A stretch of 64,000 nucleotides of DNA from Delphinapterus leucas (lineage: Eukaryota > Chordata > Mammalia > Artiodactyla > Monodontidae), in the NCBI RefSeq assembly GCF_002288925.2, contig NW_022098072.1:20746489-20810488 (forward strand), written 5' to 3'. The number at the start of each line of letters is the position of its first letter. Positions within the stretch are counted from its first letter, which is position 1. A program made the translations under genes and the position numbers. A model generated the notes under the pieces. It searched no databases. It was given only the letters and a program-made list of their open reading frames with translations, and was not told the origin of the DNA. Of the stretch, positions 21,170-32,500 are shown piece by piece.

Positions 21170-21570
21170 TCCCTAACTTTAGTTGCAGGTCTGCCCCTCA
21201 CCAGCTGCGAGACCACGGGCATTGGGCGTGCCACTCAACGCATCTGAGCTTTGTCTGTGCGTGGGGATACTGCTACCACCCACACAGGGTTGTCTGGGAA
21301 GCTGAATAAGAAGTGATACAGGGCTTCCCTGGTGGCGCAGTGGTTGAGAGTCCGCCTGCCGATGCAGGGGACACGGGTTCGTGCCCCGGCATGTGGGAAG
21401 ATCCCACATGCCGCAGAGCGGCTGGGCCCGTGAGCCATGGCCGCTGAGCCTGCGCGTCCGGAGCCTGTGCTCCACAACGGGATAGGCCACAGCAGTGAGA
21501 GGCCCGTGTACGGCAAAAAAAAAAGAAGTGATACAAAAGCACTCAGTCAAGTGTGAGGCACTGTTCAAAC
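21170..21570 (+). repeat. MIR SINE, split by a CHR SINE
   Basis: Sense MIR sequence 'ctcaccagctgcgagaccac', 'acgcatctgagctttg' and 'acccacacagggttgtctg' precedes the inserted SINE, and 'aaaagcactcagtc' then 'gtgaggcactg' follow it, together forming one element. Confidence 0.75.
21321..21522 (+). mobile_element. CHR-2-like tRNA-derived SINE with a perfect hairpin
   Basis: Sense-oriented SINE with RNA polymerase III promoter elements visible: A box 'tggcgcagtgg' at 21,333-21,343 and B box 'ggttcgtgccc' at 21,376-21,386. A 13-bp target-site duplication, 'aagaagtgataca', lies at 21,308-21,320 and 21,523-21,535. Unlike its relatives it has a perfect 11-bp inverted repeat at 21,388-21,412. The other copies carry a shorter imperfect version there. 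Confidence 0.96.
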
Positions 21571-21729
21571 GTAAGGTAAGGCTATTGGTTTTCTCCTCAA
21601 AGGAAAAAAAAAACATAGTGCCCTGGTTACCTTAGTTTACTGCCAGAAAGATTTTTCTAGTGCAGTAAGATGCCCTGAGATAGAAAGATTCTGTTGTCAA
21701 AAAAGTTTAGGAATCTCTGAATCTGCACC

Positions 21730-22010
21730 TCCTTTGCTGGATTAACCTTCATTCATCCTTTTGATCACAGCTAAAATACTGCTTCCTCAAGGAAGGTGTC
21801 CTGACACACTCCAGACTTAGGACCCCCGTGCACACCCCTGACCACCACACCCCCGCAGGCCTCCCTTGCGTGCGTCTTCTCAACGTACAAGGACCAATCT
21901 GTTTTTATATTATTTATATTAATGCCTTTCCTTCCCCACTAGATTGTAAGCTTTATGAGGGTAGGAACTTGTCTATCTTCCTCAGTCTCATCTGTCTAGC
22001 CGAAAGCTCC
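21730..22010 (+). repeat. L2 LINE 3' fragment
   Basis: 'ccttttgatcacagctaaaa', 'ctgcttcctcaaggaaggtg', 'tcctgacacactccag' and 'tagattgtaagctttatgag' follow the sense L2 3' end. No coding sequence. Confidence 0.75.
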
Positions 22011-22689
22011 ACAAATCTTTTTTGTTGTAGGAAAAAACATCTCTTCTTCTCAATACAAATTACATTTCCATTTCTGTTGTTTTGCCTCACTGTTTCTGCA
22101 GCTTCTGCACAAAATAAAAATCTCATCACTTAAGCTAACCTCCTCTTTTCTCCCCAGTGATGAAACCATTTTACTGACTTCTCCAGAGAGCTTCTTTCCC
22201 ACTAGCTCTGGTTTTAAACTCACATTACAGCTGTACAGGCTGCACACTGCCCACACCCGGAGGCCGTCTTCACAGATTACAGTGTGTATGGCGCCCCCTG
22301 GAGTTGTGCGGTACTATAAGCTGAGAACACTCTGCCTTGTCTTTTATCAAAAGGTTTATTGTTTTGGTCTGATGTAAGCATCTGACCCAGGGCAGGTTTC
22401 TGGGCTAATGTTTATCACTACTCCAGGCCCCCGACCGCTCCCGAAACCCCACTCCCACTGCACATGTACAGAAAGATGCCCAAGCTTTTGCTTGGATCTT
22501 TCCGGGGACTTGGAGTGCACTACTTTGCTTGCTTGCTTGCTCTGGTTTGTTTGATCCTCAGCTCAACCCCTATCTTACCCAACTCCAGGCTGTTCTTTCT
22601 GCCCAGGAAGGCCAGTCTACCAAAGCCCAACCTCCTTCCCCTCCATAATTTAACTCCTCCTCATCCTCAGGCCTCAATCTACAGCAGGC
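22011..22689. other. unique sequence
   Basis: No gene or repeat recognised with confidence. A short 'ttgc' tetranucleotide run occurs at about 22,525-22,541. Confidence 0.4.
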
Positions 22690-22990
22690 CACTTCTTCAG
22701 AGGGATCTTTCCCGACACATGAAGTTGACTTAGTTCACCCTGCTATTGTTTCTCGTGATATTCTACACTTTTCCTCTAAGATGCCCATCACAACTTGTAC
22801 TTCCATACCTATGAGTTATTTATTTATGTAGCAAATGTCTCCCTAGTAAACCATAAACTCCATGAGGGCAGGGCCAGTGTCTCCTTTTTCACCAGCTCCA
22901 TGCCCATCCCTGTGCTTGTTTACAGAGCAGGTGTTCCGTAAATGTGTACTGAAAGAAAGGCACAGTGAATGAACCAATGAATATGCTTGC
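22690..22990 (+). repeat. L2 LINE 3' fragment
   Basis: 'ctttcccgacacatgaagt', 'caacttgtacttccatacc', 'aaactccatgagggcaggg' and an ending 'gtgaatgaaccaatgaa' match the sense L2 3' terminus with its GAAT-type tail. Confidence 0.75.
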
Positions 22991-25084
22991 TCTCAAAACA
23001 GCTTTTGACTCTTGGAAACCTGCCTGGCTTGAAAATAACGCCAAGTCCAAGCAAAACTTAAGGAAGTGTAATTTGAAGAAACAAATTGTGTCTTGAATTT
23101 GTCAATGCCAATTCTCTGTCTATTTTGACTTGTTTTTTCACCTCTTGGGTTCAGAGCGATCTCACCAGTCTCTAATCTCCTGGGGCACGCACTTCCCTTC
23201 TGCCCTGTAATAATAGGCTGCCTGGGGGGCTTGCTGGGCTGTGGTTTAAGAAGTCCACAGGTGGCTTCTCCTCTCTGCAGCCGGAGGGGACTTCCCGGAG
23301 GGCAGGACTGTGTATCCGCCTTCCCTTGTACCCCTGGACCTTAGAGGCAAGGCTGGGTACACGTGGTCTTCCCGTCCTGTTGGAACAGGCTGACTGTTCC
23401 CTTGGTTCCGTTTATTTTTCTTTGACCCGACTTCATTCTTACCCGTAGTAAAGCAACTTGAAAAGCATTTATGTAGTAAAGCTGGTAACAGAAAACACCA
23501 GTGCTCCGCCCATACTCCCCTCAGTCCCGTTTTACCATTTCTTGCACACCCCAGGCCTTGGTTCCAAAAGCCAGCTCTGTGATGAGTTTGGCAGATGGCC
23601 CCTGGGGGCTCTGGAGCTGCCTTGGCTGCACAGAGCCTGGAGCACAACTGACAGGGTCAGGCCCAGCTGCCCTCTGTGAGCTCTGGCCTGCGCTCCTCCC
23701 CAGTCCTGTCCTTCGCCCTCCACTCCTTCCCAGTGTCCTCACATCACAGACACACAAATCCTCACCTGGGGAGGGGAACCCAACCTATGACAGTTGGCTT
23801 CAAAGTGGGGCTGGGGAGCTAAGCGCACTGAGGCCAGGTGAGCATAAACCACGAAAAGGGATCTGAGAGTACCTGGTGGAGTACAGACATTGCTCACTTG
23901 CATCCCGCATTCAGTTCCGCTCCACCTTCCCACGGAGCCCTCACGATGGAGACTGGCCACAATTTATAGGAAAACTTACAAGAGGTGAGTTAGTTGGACA
24001 ACTCACAGTCCTCACCTGCTACAGCTAGACTGGAGGCTGATGAAATTTATATAACCCTCCTCGAACCTTCAGCCTCGGCTGGCTGGCGCTTCTGCTGGTT
24101 GCTCCCTTGACGGGGTGTCTCAGCCCTTCATCTGTGAGGAGGCTGAGCCCGGTTACCATGGCCACGCTGGCTGTAACTGCTGGGTCACAGTTAACACTGG
24201 GCATAGGACTAACCTCCAGTTGCCCTGAGTTCTGCACATACTCCCGCCTGGCCCGTGGTAGCAGGGACATAGCTTCCTCCTAACAATCAGGGTTAATTAT
24301 CCCGGCCAGGACAGCACTTTCTTTCTTTGCCTGATGCTCTACAGTATGAGAAGCCCCCAAATGACCAAGTGGTTGCCATAGATTTAGGTTGAGTAGACCC
24401 TTTCTGTGTCTCCTTTCTGGAAATTGGGCTCTCTGGACCCACAGAACCTAAAGCTGTGACAATGGGAAACACAACTTCCTCCAAATAGGTCACTGGGAAA
24501 GATGGTGAACAGGGCCACTCCCACTTCCACCACCTGCCCTTCCTTGTGTGCATTTCAGGCTCTGTCCTCTCGGGCAGGGAAGACTCAGGTGCACGCCCAG
24601 GTCCCGGGCAGGGTCAGTCTAAAGCCGCCTTCTGTGGGGCTCTGTTGAGACCTCACCATGGTTGGGCCTTCTCTCCTCCCCTGCTCTGCTCCCCTTACTG
24701 GTTTCCTCTGGGAGAATCTCCTTGATAAATTACTCGCACCCAAAAAAGTCTGCTTTCTGGGGAAGCCAACCTAAGAGGGACCTGGAAGTCAGGATGAGTG
24801 GGGTGGGCAAAGCGCTCTGATTTTGAATATATGAAATGGACTGAAGCCAGGTTGAAAGGAGGAAGTTTGAGCTACTGGATAGAAGCTTGAACGGGAAGTT
24901 GAGGGTCCTGCTCCTATTGCCACCTGATTGAATATGGAAAGAAATGGGCCTCAGCTTTACCATGTTTCTGATGGGGATAATGCTTTAACTTTGAACAACA
25001 TAGAACAAATGCTCTCATAAGGTGTTCACAGCATATTTATTTAAATGTGAATTTCAAAGCCAGTGAAATTATTTGCAGATAATA
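22991..25084. other. unique sequence
   Basis: About 2.1 kb with no confidently assigned repeat. Several overlapping ORFs of 70-133 codons on both strands between 23.2 and 24.6 kb lack recognisable domains. 24,020-24,600 could be an old, unrecognised LTR, but I cannot support it. Confidence 0.4.
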
Positions 25085-25310
25085 TAATAACAATAGCTAA
25101 CACTTCTGGTGCCTTTCTGTGGCCATGCATTGTACTAAGTACTCAATAAGATTCTCTCCTTTCATCCTTACATCCATCCCATGCAGAAGGTATAGGATTA
25201 GAAATTAGTCCATTTTACGGATGTGGAGACTGAAGGAGAGACGGGGATTTGCCTGAGTGAGCCGTGGGGCGGGGATGAAACCCAGGTGTGCGCTCCAGAC
25301 TGCCCGCTGC
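25085..25310 (-). repeat. MIR SINE fragment
   Basis: Antisense MIR: 'aacaatagctaacacttct', 'gtactaagtactcaataag', 'agtccattttacggatgtgg' and 'gatgaaacccaggtgtg' in family order. Confidence 0.8.
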
Positions 25311-25869
25311 CCCGCAAGCAGAGACACAAATGTTCATCTCTCCCCAGCATGTCTGTGGAGTGCAGGGTATTTGCCTTTCTGGTTTTTAAGTTTGCACACA
25401 CACACAACCCATGGTTTATTTGAGTTGAGAGAAAGTGCTACTTGGCTGGTCTCCCCAGAGAAGCTAAGGGCAGCCCCAGAAGCTCCTTTCATCCTACTCC
25501 AGTGCAGGAATTCAGGTGATATTTCTCATGGCTTCATTGGGCATATTCATGAGGAAGCCTTGGCATTACTTGGTTCTCGGGTGGGCAGGTGGGGCTGGCG
25601 TGAAGGGTGCGGCAGTGGTGTCAACAGCGCCCCGTATCCGTTGGTATGTTCCAAAGTCTATTCCCGAGGCCAGAGTCACCATTGAAAACACACCTATACT
25701 TACTGCTGTTTTCTTCAAAGAAGATTACATTTTGGCTCCTAAGAAGTAGTTTGTCAGGACTCTCTTGATCGCTAAATGAATTTGAATTTGGTTTGGCAAT
25801 TTGTGGGTCTGGATTCCCACTAACCCTGGTCTCCTTTCTCATACCAAACGCCTTTGGAGCAGACCTCCT
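25311..25869. other. unique sequence
   Basis: No gene or repeat recognised. An open frame of 142 codons spans part of it on the plus strand but overlaps the MIR and has no recognisable features. Confidence 0.4.
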
Positions 25870-25985
25870 TGTTACACAGAAAACCTTGGAGGGTGAGGCC
25901 TTGTGTTTTGTTCACTGCTGGGCGTGGTCCCTGCCAGGTAGTAGGATCTCTCTAAGTGGTTGTTGAATTAACAAATGAATTGGTA
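25870..25985 (+). repeat. L2 LINE 3' end
   Basis: 'gaggccttgtgttttgttca', 'ctgccaggtagtaggatc' and 'gttgttgaattaacaaatga' match the extreme 3' end of L2 in sense orientation. Confidence 0.65.
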
Positions 25986-26002
25986 ACAGACTAAAGAGAA
26001 CC

Positions 26003-26170
26003 AGCATAGTTCAGTTAAGAGCCCAGACTCTGGAAGTACACATCTGGATCCACATCAAGCCAGCTGTGTGACCATGGGCAGGTGACCTAATTTCTCAGTG
26101 GCTTGGTTTTCCCATCTGTACAATGGGCGTGACATTAATATACATCCCTCAGGCCTGGCATAAATTCTCC
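26003..26170 (+). repeat. MIR SINE
   Basis: Well preserved 5' and core parts: 'gcatagttcagttaagagcc', 'cagactctggaagtaca', 'ccagctgtgtgaccatggg' and 'cccatctgtacaatgggcg'. Confidence 0.85.
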
Positions 26171-26699
26171 TCACAGTTGTTGCCCTTTCCTCATACTATC
26201 CTGGAGGAAACAAATTTTGTTGTGTCTGTATTAGCTTGAAACCCCCTCATTCTCATTCCCCACTAAAGTGTCTTTGTGTCTGGCAGTGGGGTTGGTGGAC
26301 TGCTAGATCTCACTGTTTGCACAAAAAAGTGCTGAGATCCTTAAAAACATTCCCTGCAAGGAGTGAGGACAGATATACTTTGTTTTTCTAGAAGCAAAGC
26401 TGACAATTTATCACTGCCTGCCAAAACCTCTCTCTAAGGCATCCCTTGTCAAACTTTAAAAACTCTCTCCCTGTCGGCCTCGTCAGAACAACAAAGTCCA
26501 GAGTCATTCTCGGGAGAAGCGCGTGACAGGAACGAGCTGGTAGCTGGAAGCCAGGTGCATAATGCTTTAGAGCAATGAGGGAGGGACATCCAGGGCTATC
26601 ATGAAAAACAGTCTGCAAGCCACCAAAGGTAGGCTGCAAAAGGCCCCCATTGTGGACCACGTTAGCTCAGAGGGACTGCTTTCCACAGTCTTCAAAAGC
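26171..26699. other. unique sequence
   Basis: No gene or repeat recognised. A 90-codon minus-strand ORF (26,388-26,660) has no recognisable domain. Confidence 0.4.
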
Positions 26700-26702
26700 T
26701 AC

Positions 26703-26825
26703 CCATTTCTTTGTTTATTCAACAAATATTTTTGAGCGCATACTATGTGCCAAGTGCTGGGGATGCAGAGATGACCAAGACGCATGTCTCTGGCTGCATG
26801 GAGCTTACATTCTATGATCATTAAT
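26703..26825 (-). repeat. L2 LINE 3' end
   Basis: 'ttattcaacaaatatttttg', 'catactatgtgccaagtgc', 'ggggatgcagagatgacc' and 'tggagcttacattctatg' are the complement of the L2 3' end. Confidence 0.7.
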
Positions 26826-27441
26826 GTCTGCCCAACACCCACTGAAAACACTGCTCACCCAGGAAAGTTTACTGAACCATAGCAGTTCCTCAGGGATTCT
26901 CTAAGATGAAGCTGTAATGCCCAAAAAAGGCTTTTCAGCAAGTCTGCAAGAATCACTTGACTTCTTTGGTCATGAGGAAAATGTAAAAGGAGCTCTTGTT
27001 GTCACGTGTGAGTCTCAATCCTGTCACTGGGAGACCCAAGCCTCAGTCAGGTGTGCAGGACTCCATGCTCAAGAGTTAAGGCTCCACACCTCACACCCAA
27101 CAGGATGGTAACACACACACTCACACACACACACACACACCAGAAAATAACAAGAGTTGGCATGGATGTGGAAAAATTGGAAAGTTTATGCACTGTTTGT
27201 GGGAATGTAAAATGGTGCCGCTTCTATGGAAAACAATATGGAGGTTCTCAGAAAATTAAAAATAGAACTACCATATGATCCAGCAATCCCCACTTGTGCA
27301 TATATAGCCAAAAGAATTGAAAACAGGGTCTCAAAGAGATATTTGCACACCAATGTTCACAGCAGCACTATTCACAATAGCCAAGAGGTGGAAGCCACCC
27401 AGGTGTCCATCAATAGATGCTCTAGATTGACAGTCAATACT

Positions 27442-27488
27442 CAATCAAGTCCAGGAAGCACAGAGAGTCCCATACAGGATAAATCCAG
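27442..27488 (+). repeat. 47-bp duplicate of L1 ORF1 sequence inside L1M ORF2
   Basis: These 47 bases are identical to 29,060-29,106 in the ORF1 region of the downstream L1. They lie in a block of about 70 bases that interrupts the L1M ORF2 text between 'caatagatg' and 'attaatggataaac'. The block is bordered by 'tagat' on both sides (27,414-27,418 and 27,490-27,494). ORF1 sequence has no place in this part of ORF2, so it was copied in. Confidence 0.95.
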
Positions 27489-27560
27489 TAGATTAATGGA
27501 TAAACAAAAGGTGGTGTATACAGACAATGAAATATTATTCAGCCTTAAAAAGGAAGGACA

Positions 27561-27948
27561 CAGATAGCTTCAAGATGGTGGAGGAGTAAGACATGGAGAT
27601 CACCTTCCTCCCCACAAATACATCAAAAATACATCTACATGAGGAACAGCTCCTACAGGACACCTACTGAATGCTGGCAGAAGACCTCAGACTTCCCAAA
27701 AGCTTTGCTTTTACCATTTGTCCTAAGGTTCTGTGTGTCCATTTTATTGTTTTTGTATTTTCTTTAGTATAGTTTTTAGCACTTGTTATCATTGCTGGAT
27801 TTCTTTTTTGGTTTGGTTGCTCTCCTTTCCATCTTTCTTTTTTTAAATTACTTTTTAATTTTTTTATTTTTAATAATATTTTTTTATTTTTTATTTTAAT
27901 AACGTTATTTTCTTCCATTCCTTCCTTCCTTCCTTCCATCCTTCCTTC

Positions 27949-27979
<31 letters not shown>

Positions 27980-28560
27980 CCTTCCTTCCTTCCTTTCTTT
28001 TTCTCCCTTTTCTTCTGAGCCATGTGGCTGACAGGGTCTTGGTGCTCCCGCCGGGTGTCAGGCCTGAGCCTCTGAGTTGGGAGAGCCGAGTTCGGGACAG
28101 TGGTCCACTGAGTTCAGGACACTGAGCCAAGTTCAGGACATGGGGGACATCCTGGCCCCATGTAATATCAAATGATGAATGCTCTCTCAGAGATCTCCAT
28201 CTCAACTCGAAGACCCAGCTACACTCAACAACCAGCAAGCTACAGTGCTGGACATCCTATACCAAACAACTAGCAAGACAGGAACACAACGCCAACCCCA
28301 GCCTCTACTAGCAGAGAGGCTGCCTAAAATCATAATGAGTTCACAGACACCCCCAAACATACCACTGGACGTGCTCCTTCCCAGGAGAAAGACAAGATCC
28401 AGCCTCATCCACAAGAACACAGGCACCACTCCCCTCCACCAGGAAGCCTACACAACCCACTGAACCAACCTTACCCACTGGGGGAAGACACCAAAAACAA
28501 CGGGAACTACGAACCTGCAGCCTGCGGAAAGGAGACCCCAAACACAGTAAGTTAAGCAAC
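27561..28560 (+). promoter_or_regulatory. L1 5' UTR, shortened internally
   Basis: The first ~140 bases look like the canonical L1 start, then at about 27,702/27,703 the text changes from 'cttcccaaaag' to 'ctttgcttttaccatttg'. As I recall the family, these blocks are normally about 1 kb or more apart. The remainder has a T-rich stretch, a TTCC/TTGC tetranucleotide run (27,917-28,003) and the leader ('aacaacgggaactacgaac') to ORF1. The missing block would include much of the internal promoter. Whether it was lost by splicing or deletion is discussed as a finding. Confidence 0.7.
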
Positions 28561-29440
28561 ATCAGAAGACAGAGAAATACACAGCAGAGGAAGGAGCAAG
28601 GTAAAAATCCACCAGACCAAACAAGTGAAGAGGAAATAGACAGTATACTGGAAAAAGAATTCAGAGTAATGATAGTAAAGATGATCCAAAATCTTGGAAA
28701 TAGAATGGAGAAAATACAAGAAAAGTTTAACCTAGAACAACTAAAGAGCAAACAAACAATGATGAACAACACAATAAATGAAATTAAAAATTCTCTAGAA
28801 GGAATCAATGGCAGAATAACTGAGGCAGAAAAATGGATAAGTGACATGGAAGATAAAATAGTGGAAATAACTAGTGCAGAGCAGAATAAAGAAAAAAGAA
28901 TGAAAAGAATTGAGGACAGTCACAGAGACCTCTGGGACAATGTTAAATGCACCAACATTGGAATTATAGGGGTCCCAGAAGAAGAAGAGAAAAAAAAGGG
29001 ACAGAAAATATTTGAAGAGATTATAGTTGAAAATTTCCCTAATATGGGAAAGGAAATAGTCAATCAAGTCCAGGAAGCACAGAGAGTCCCATACAGGATA
29101 AATCCAAGGAGAAACACACCAAGACACATGTTAATCAAACTATGAAAAATTAAATACAAAGAAAAAATACTAAAAGCAGCAAGGGAAAAGCAACAAATAA
29201 CATACAAAGGAATCCCCATAAGGTTAACAGCTGATCTGTCAGCAGAAATTCTGCAAGCCAGAAGGGAGTGGCAGGACATACTTAAAGTGATGAAGGAGAG
29301 CCTACAACCAAGATTACTCTACCCAGCAAGGATCTCATTTAGATTCGATGGAGAAATTAAAACCTTTACAGACAAGCAAAAGCTAAGAGAATTCAGCACC
29401 ACCAAACCAGCTTAACAGCAAATGCTAAAGGAACTTTTCT
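28561..29440 (+). pseudogene. L1 ORF1 protein relic
   Basis: ORF1p is the trimeric RNA-binding chaperone of L1. Here the frame runs from 28,561, where the first codon is ATC in the position where relatives have ATG, through a coiled-coil-like part (28,669 on; 'KMIQNLGNRMEKIQ', 'NEIKNSLEGINGRITEAE') to TGA at 29,143. After that stop the same frame continues with the C-terminal RNA-binding part ('LLYPARISFRFDGEIKTF') to TAA at 29,413. The next in-frame Met, at 28,669, would lack the first 36 residues. No frameshift is present before 29,413, so decay is by point mutations plus a probable small in-frame deletion. Confidence 0.88.
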
Positions 29441-29500
29441 TGGCAGGAGACACAAGAGAAGGAAAACATTAACAATAACAAACCCAGAACAATTAAGAAA

Positions 29501-32500
29501 ATGGTAATAGGAACACACATATCAATAACTACCTTAAATGTAAATGGATTAAATGATCCAACCAAGAGACCAAGACTGGCTGAATGGTTACAGAAACAAG
29601 AACCATATATATGCTGTCTACAGGAGACCCACCTCAGACCTAGGGACACATACAGACTGAAAGTGAGGGGATGGAAAAAGATATTCTAAAGAAAGCTGAA
29701 GTAGCAATTATCATATCAGACAAAATAGTCTTTAAAATAAAGACCATTACAAGAGACAAAGAGGGACACTACATAATGATCAAGGGATCAATCCAAGAAG
29801 AAGATATAACACTTGTAAATATTTATGCACCCAGCATAAGAGCACCTCAATACATAAGGCAAATGCTAACAGCCATAAAAGGGGAAACTGACAGTAACAC
29901 AATCATAGTAGGGGACTTTAACACCCCACTTTCACCAATGGACAGATCATCCAGAATGAAAATAAATAAGGAAACACAAGCTTTAAATGATACATTAAAC
30001 AAGATGGACTTAATTGATATTTATAGGACATTCCATCCAAAAACAACAGAATACACTTTCTTCTCAAGTGCTCATGGAACATTCTCCAGGATCATATCTT
30101 GGGTCACAAATCAAGCCTTGGTAAATTTAGGAAAATTGAAATTGTATCAAGTATCTTTTCCGACCACAACACTATGAGACTAGGTATCAATTACAGGGAA
30201 AATATCTGTGAAAAATAAAAACACATGGAGGCTAAACAATACACTACTAAATAACCAAGAGATCACTGAAGAAATCAAAGAGAAAATCAAAAAATACCTA
30301 GAAACAAATGACAATGAAAACACGATGACCCAAAACCTATGGGATGCAGCAAAAGCAGTTCTAAGAGGGAAGTTTATAGCAATACAATCCTACCTCAAGA
30401 AACAAGAAACATCTGAAATAAGCAACCTAACCTTACACCTAAAGGAATTAGAGAAAGAAGAACAAAAACCCCCAAAGTTAGCAGAAGGAAAGAAATCATA
30501 AAGATCAGAGCAGAAATAAATGAAAAAGAAATGAAGGAAACAGTAGCTAAGATCAATAAAACTAAAAGCTGGTTCTTTGAGAAGATAAACAAAATTGATA
30601 AACCACCAGCCAGACTCATCAAGAAAAAAAGGGAGAATACTCAAATCAACAGAATTAGAAATGAAAAAGGAGAAGTAACAACTGACACTACAGAAATACA
30701 AAGGATCATGAGAGATTACTCCAGGCAACTATATGCCAATAAAATGGACAACCTGGAAGCAGTGGACAAGTTCTTAGAAAAGCACAACCTTCTGAGACTG
30801 AACCAGGAAGAAATAGAAAATATAAACAGACCAATCACAAGCACTGAAATTAAAACTGTGATTAAAAATCTTCCAACAAACAAACGCCCAGGACCAGATG
30901 GATTCACAGGTGAATTCCATCAAACATTTACAGAATAGCTAACACCTATCCTTCTCAAACTCTTCCAAAATATAGCAGAGGGAGGAACACTCCCAAACTC
31001 ATTCTATGAGGCCACCATCACCCTGATACCAAAACCAGACAAAGATGTCACATAAAAGAAAACTACAGGCCAATATCACTGATGAACATAGGTGCAAAAC
31101 TCCTCAACAAAATACTAGCAAACAGATTCCAACAGCACAGTAAAAGGATCATACCATGATCAAGTGGGGCTTATTCCAGGAATGCAAGGATTCTTCAATA
31201 TACGCAAATCAATCAATGTGATAAACCATATTAACAAATTGAAGGAGAAAACCATATGATCATCTCAATAGATGCAGAAAAAGCTTTTGACAAATTCAAC
31301 ACCCATGTATGACAAAAACCCTCCAGAAAGTGGGCATAGAGGGAACCTACTTCAACATAATAAAGGCCATATATGACAAACCCACAGCCAACATCATTCT
31401 CAATGGTGGAAAACTGAAACCATTTCCTCTAAGATCAGGAACAAGACAAGGTTGTCCACTCTCACGACCATTATTTAACATAGTTTTGAAAGTTTTGGCC
31501 ACAGCAATCAGAGAAGAAAAAGAAATAAAAGGAATCCAGATCAGAAAAGAAGAAGTAAAGCTGTCACTGTTTGCAGATGACATGATAGTATACATAGAGA
31601 ATCCTAAAGATGCCACCGGAAAACTACTAGAGCTAATCAATGAATTTGGTAAAGTAGCAGGATACAAAATTAATGCACAGAGATCTCTTGCATTCCTGTA
31701 CACTAATGATGAAAATCTGAAAGAGAAACTATGGAAACACTCCCATTTACCATTGCAACAAAAAGAATAAAATACCTAGGAATGAACCTACCTAAGGAGA
31801 CAAAAGACCTGTATGCAGAAAACTATAAGACACTGATGAAAGAAATTAAAGATGATACAAACAGATGGAGAGATATACCATGTTCTTGGATTAGAAGAAT
31901 CAACAATGTGAAAATGACTGTACTACCCAAAGCAATCTACAGATTCAGTACAATCCCTATCAAAACTACCAATGACATTTTTCTCAGAACTAGAATAAAA
32001 AATTTCACAATTTGTATGGAAACACAAAAGACCTGGAATAGCCAAAGCAATCTTGAGAACGAAAAAGGGAGCTGGAGGAATCAGGCTCCCTGACTTTGGA
32101 CTATACTACAAAGCTACAGTAATCAAGACAGTATGGTACTGGCACAAAAACAGAAATATAGATCAATGGAACAGGATAGAAAGCCCAGAGATAAACCCAC
32201 ACACATCTGGTCACCTTATCTTTGATAAAGGAGGCAATAATATACAGTGGAGAAAAGACAGCCTCTTCAATAAGTGGTGCTAGGAAAACTGGACAGCTAC
32301 ATGTAAAAGAATGAAATTAGAACACTCCCTAACACCATATACAAAAAAAACCTCAAAATGGATTAAAGACCTAAATGTAAGGCCAGACACTATAAAACTC
32401 TTAGAGAAGAACATAGGCAGAACACTCTATGTCGTACATCACAGCAAGATCCTTTTTGACCCACCTCGTAGAAAAATGGAAATAAAAACAAAAATAAACA

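Noticed and set aside
21333..21386. tRNA-like A and B boxes suggesting a tRNA gene
   Set aside because: They are the internal promoter of the tRNA-derived SINE; no cloverleaf or anticodon stem is complete.
27917..28003. TTCC/TTGC tetranucleotide run as an independent satellite
   Set aside because: It falls inside the L1 5' UTR, whose pyrimidine-rich part normally has similar runs.
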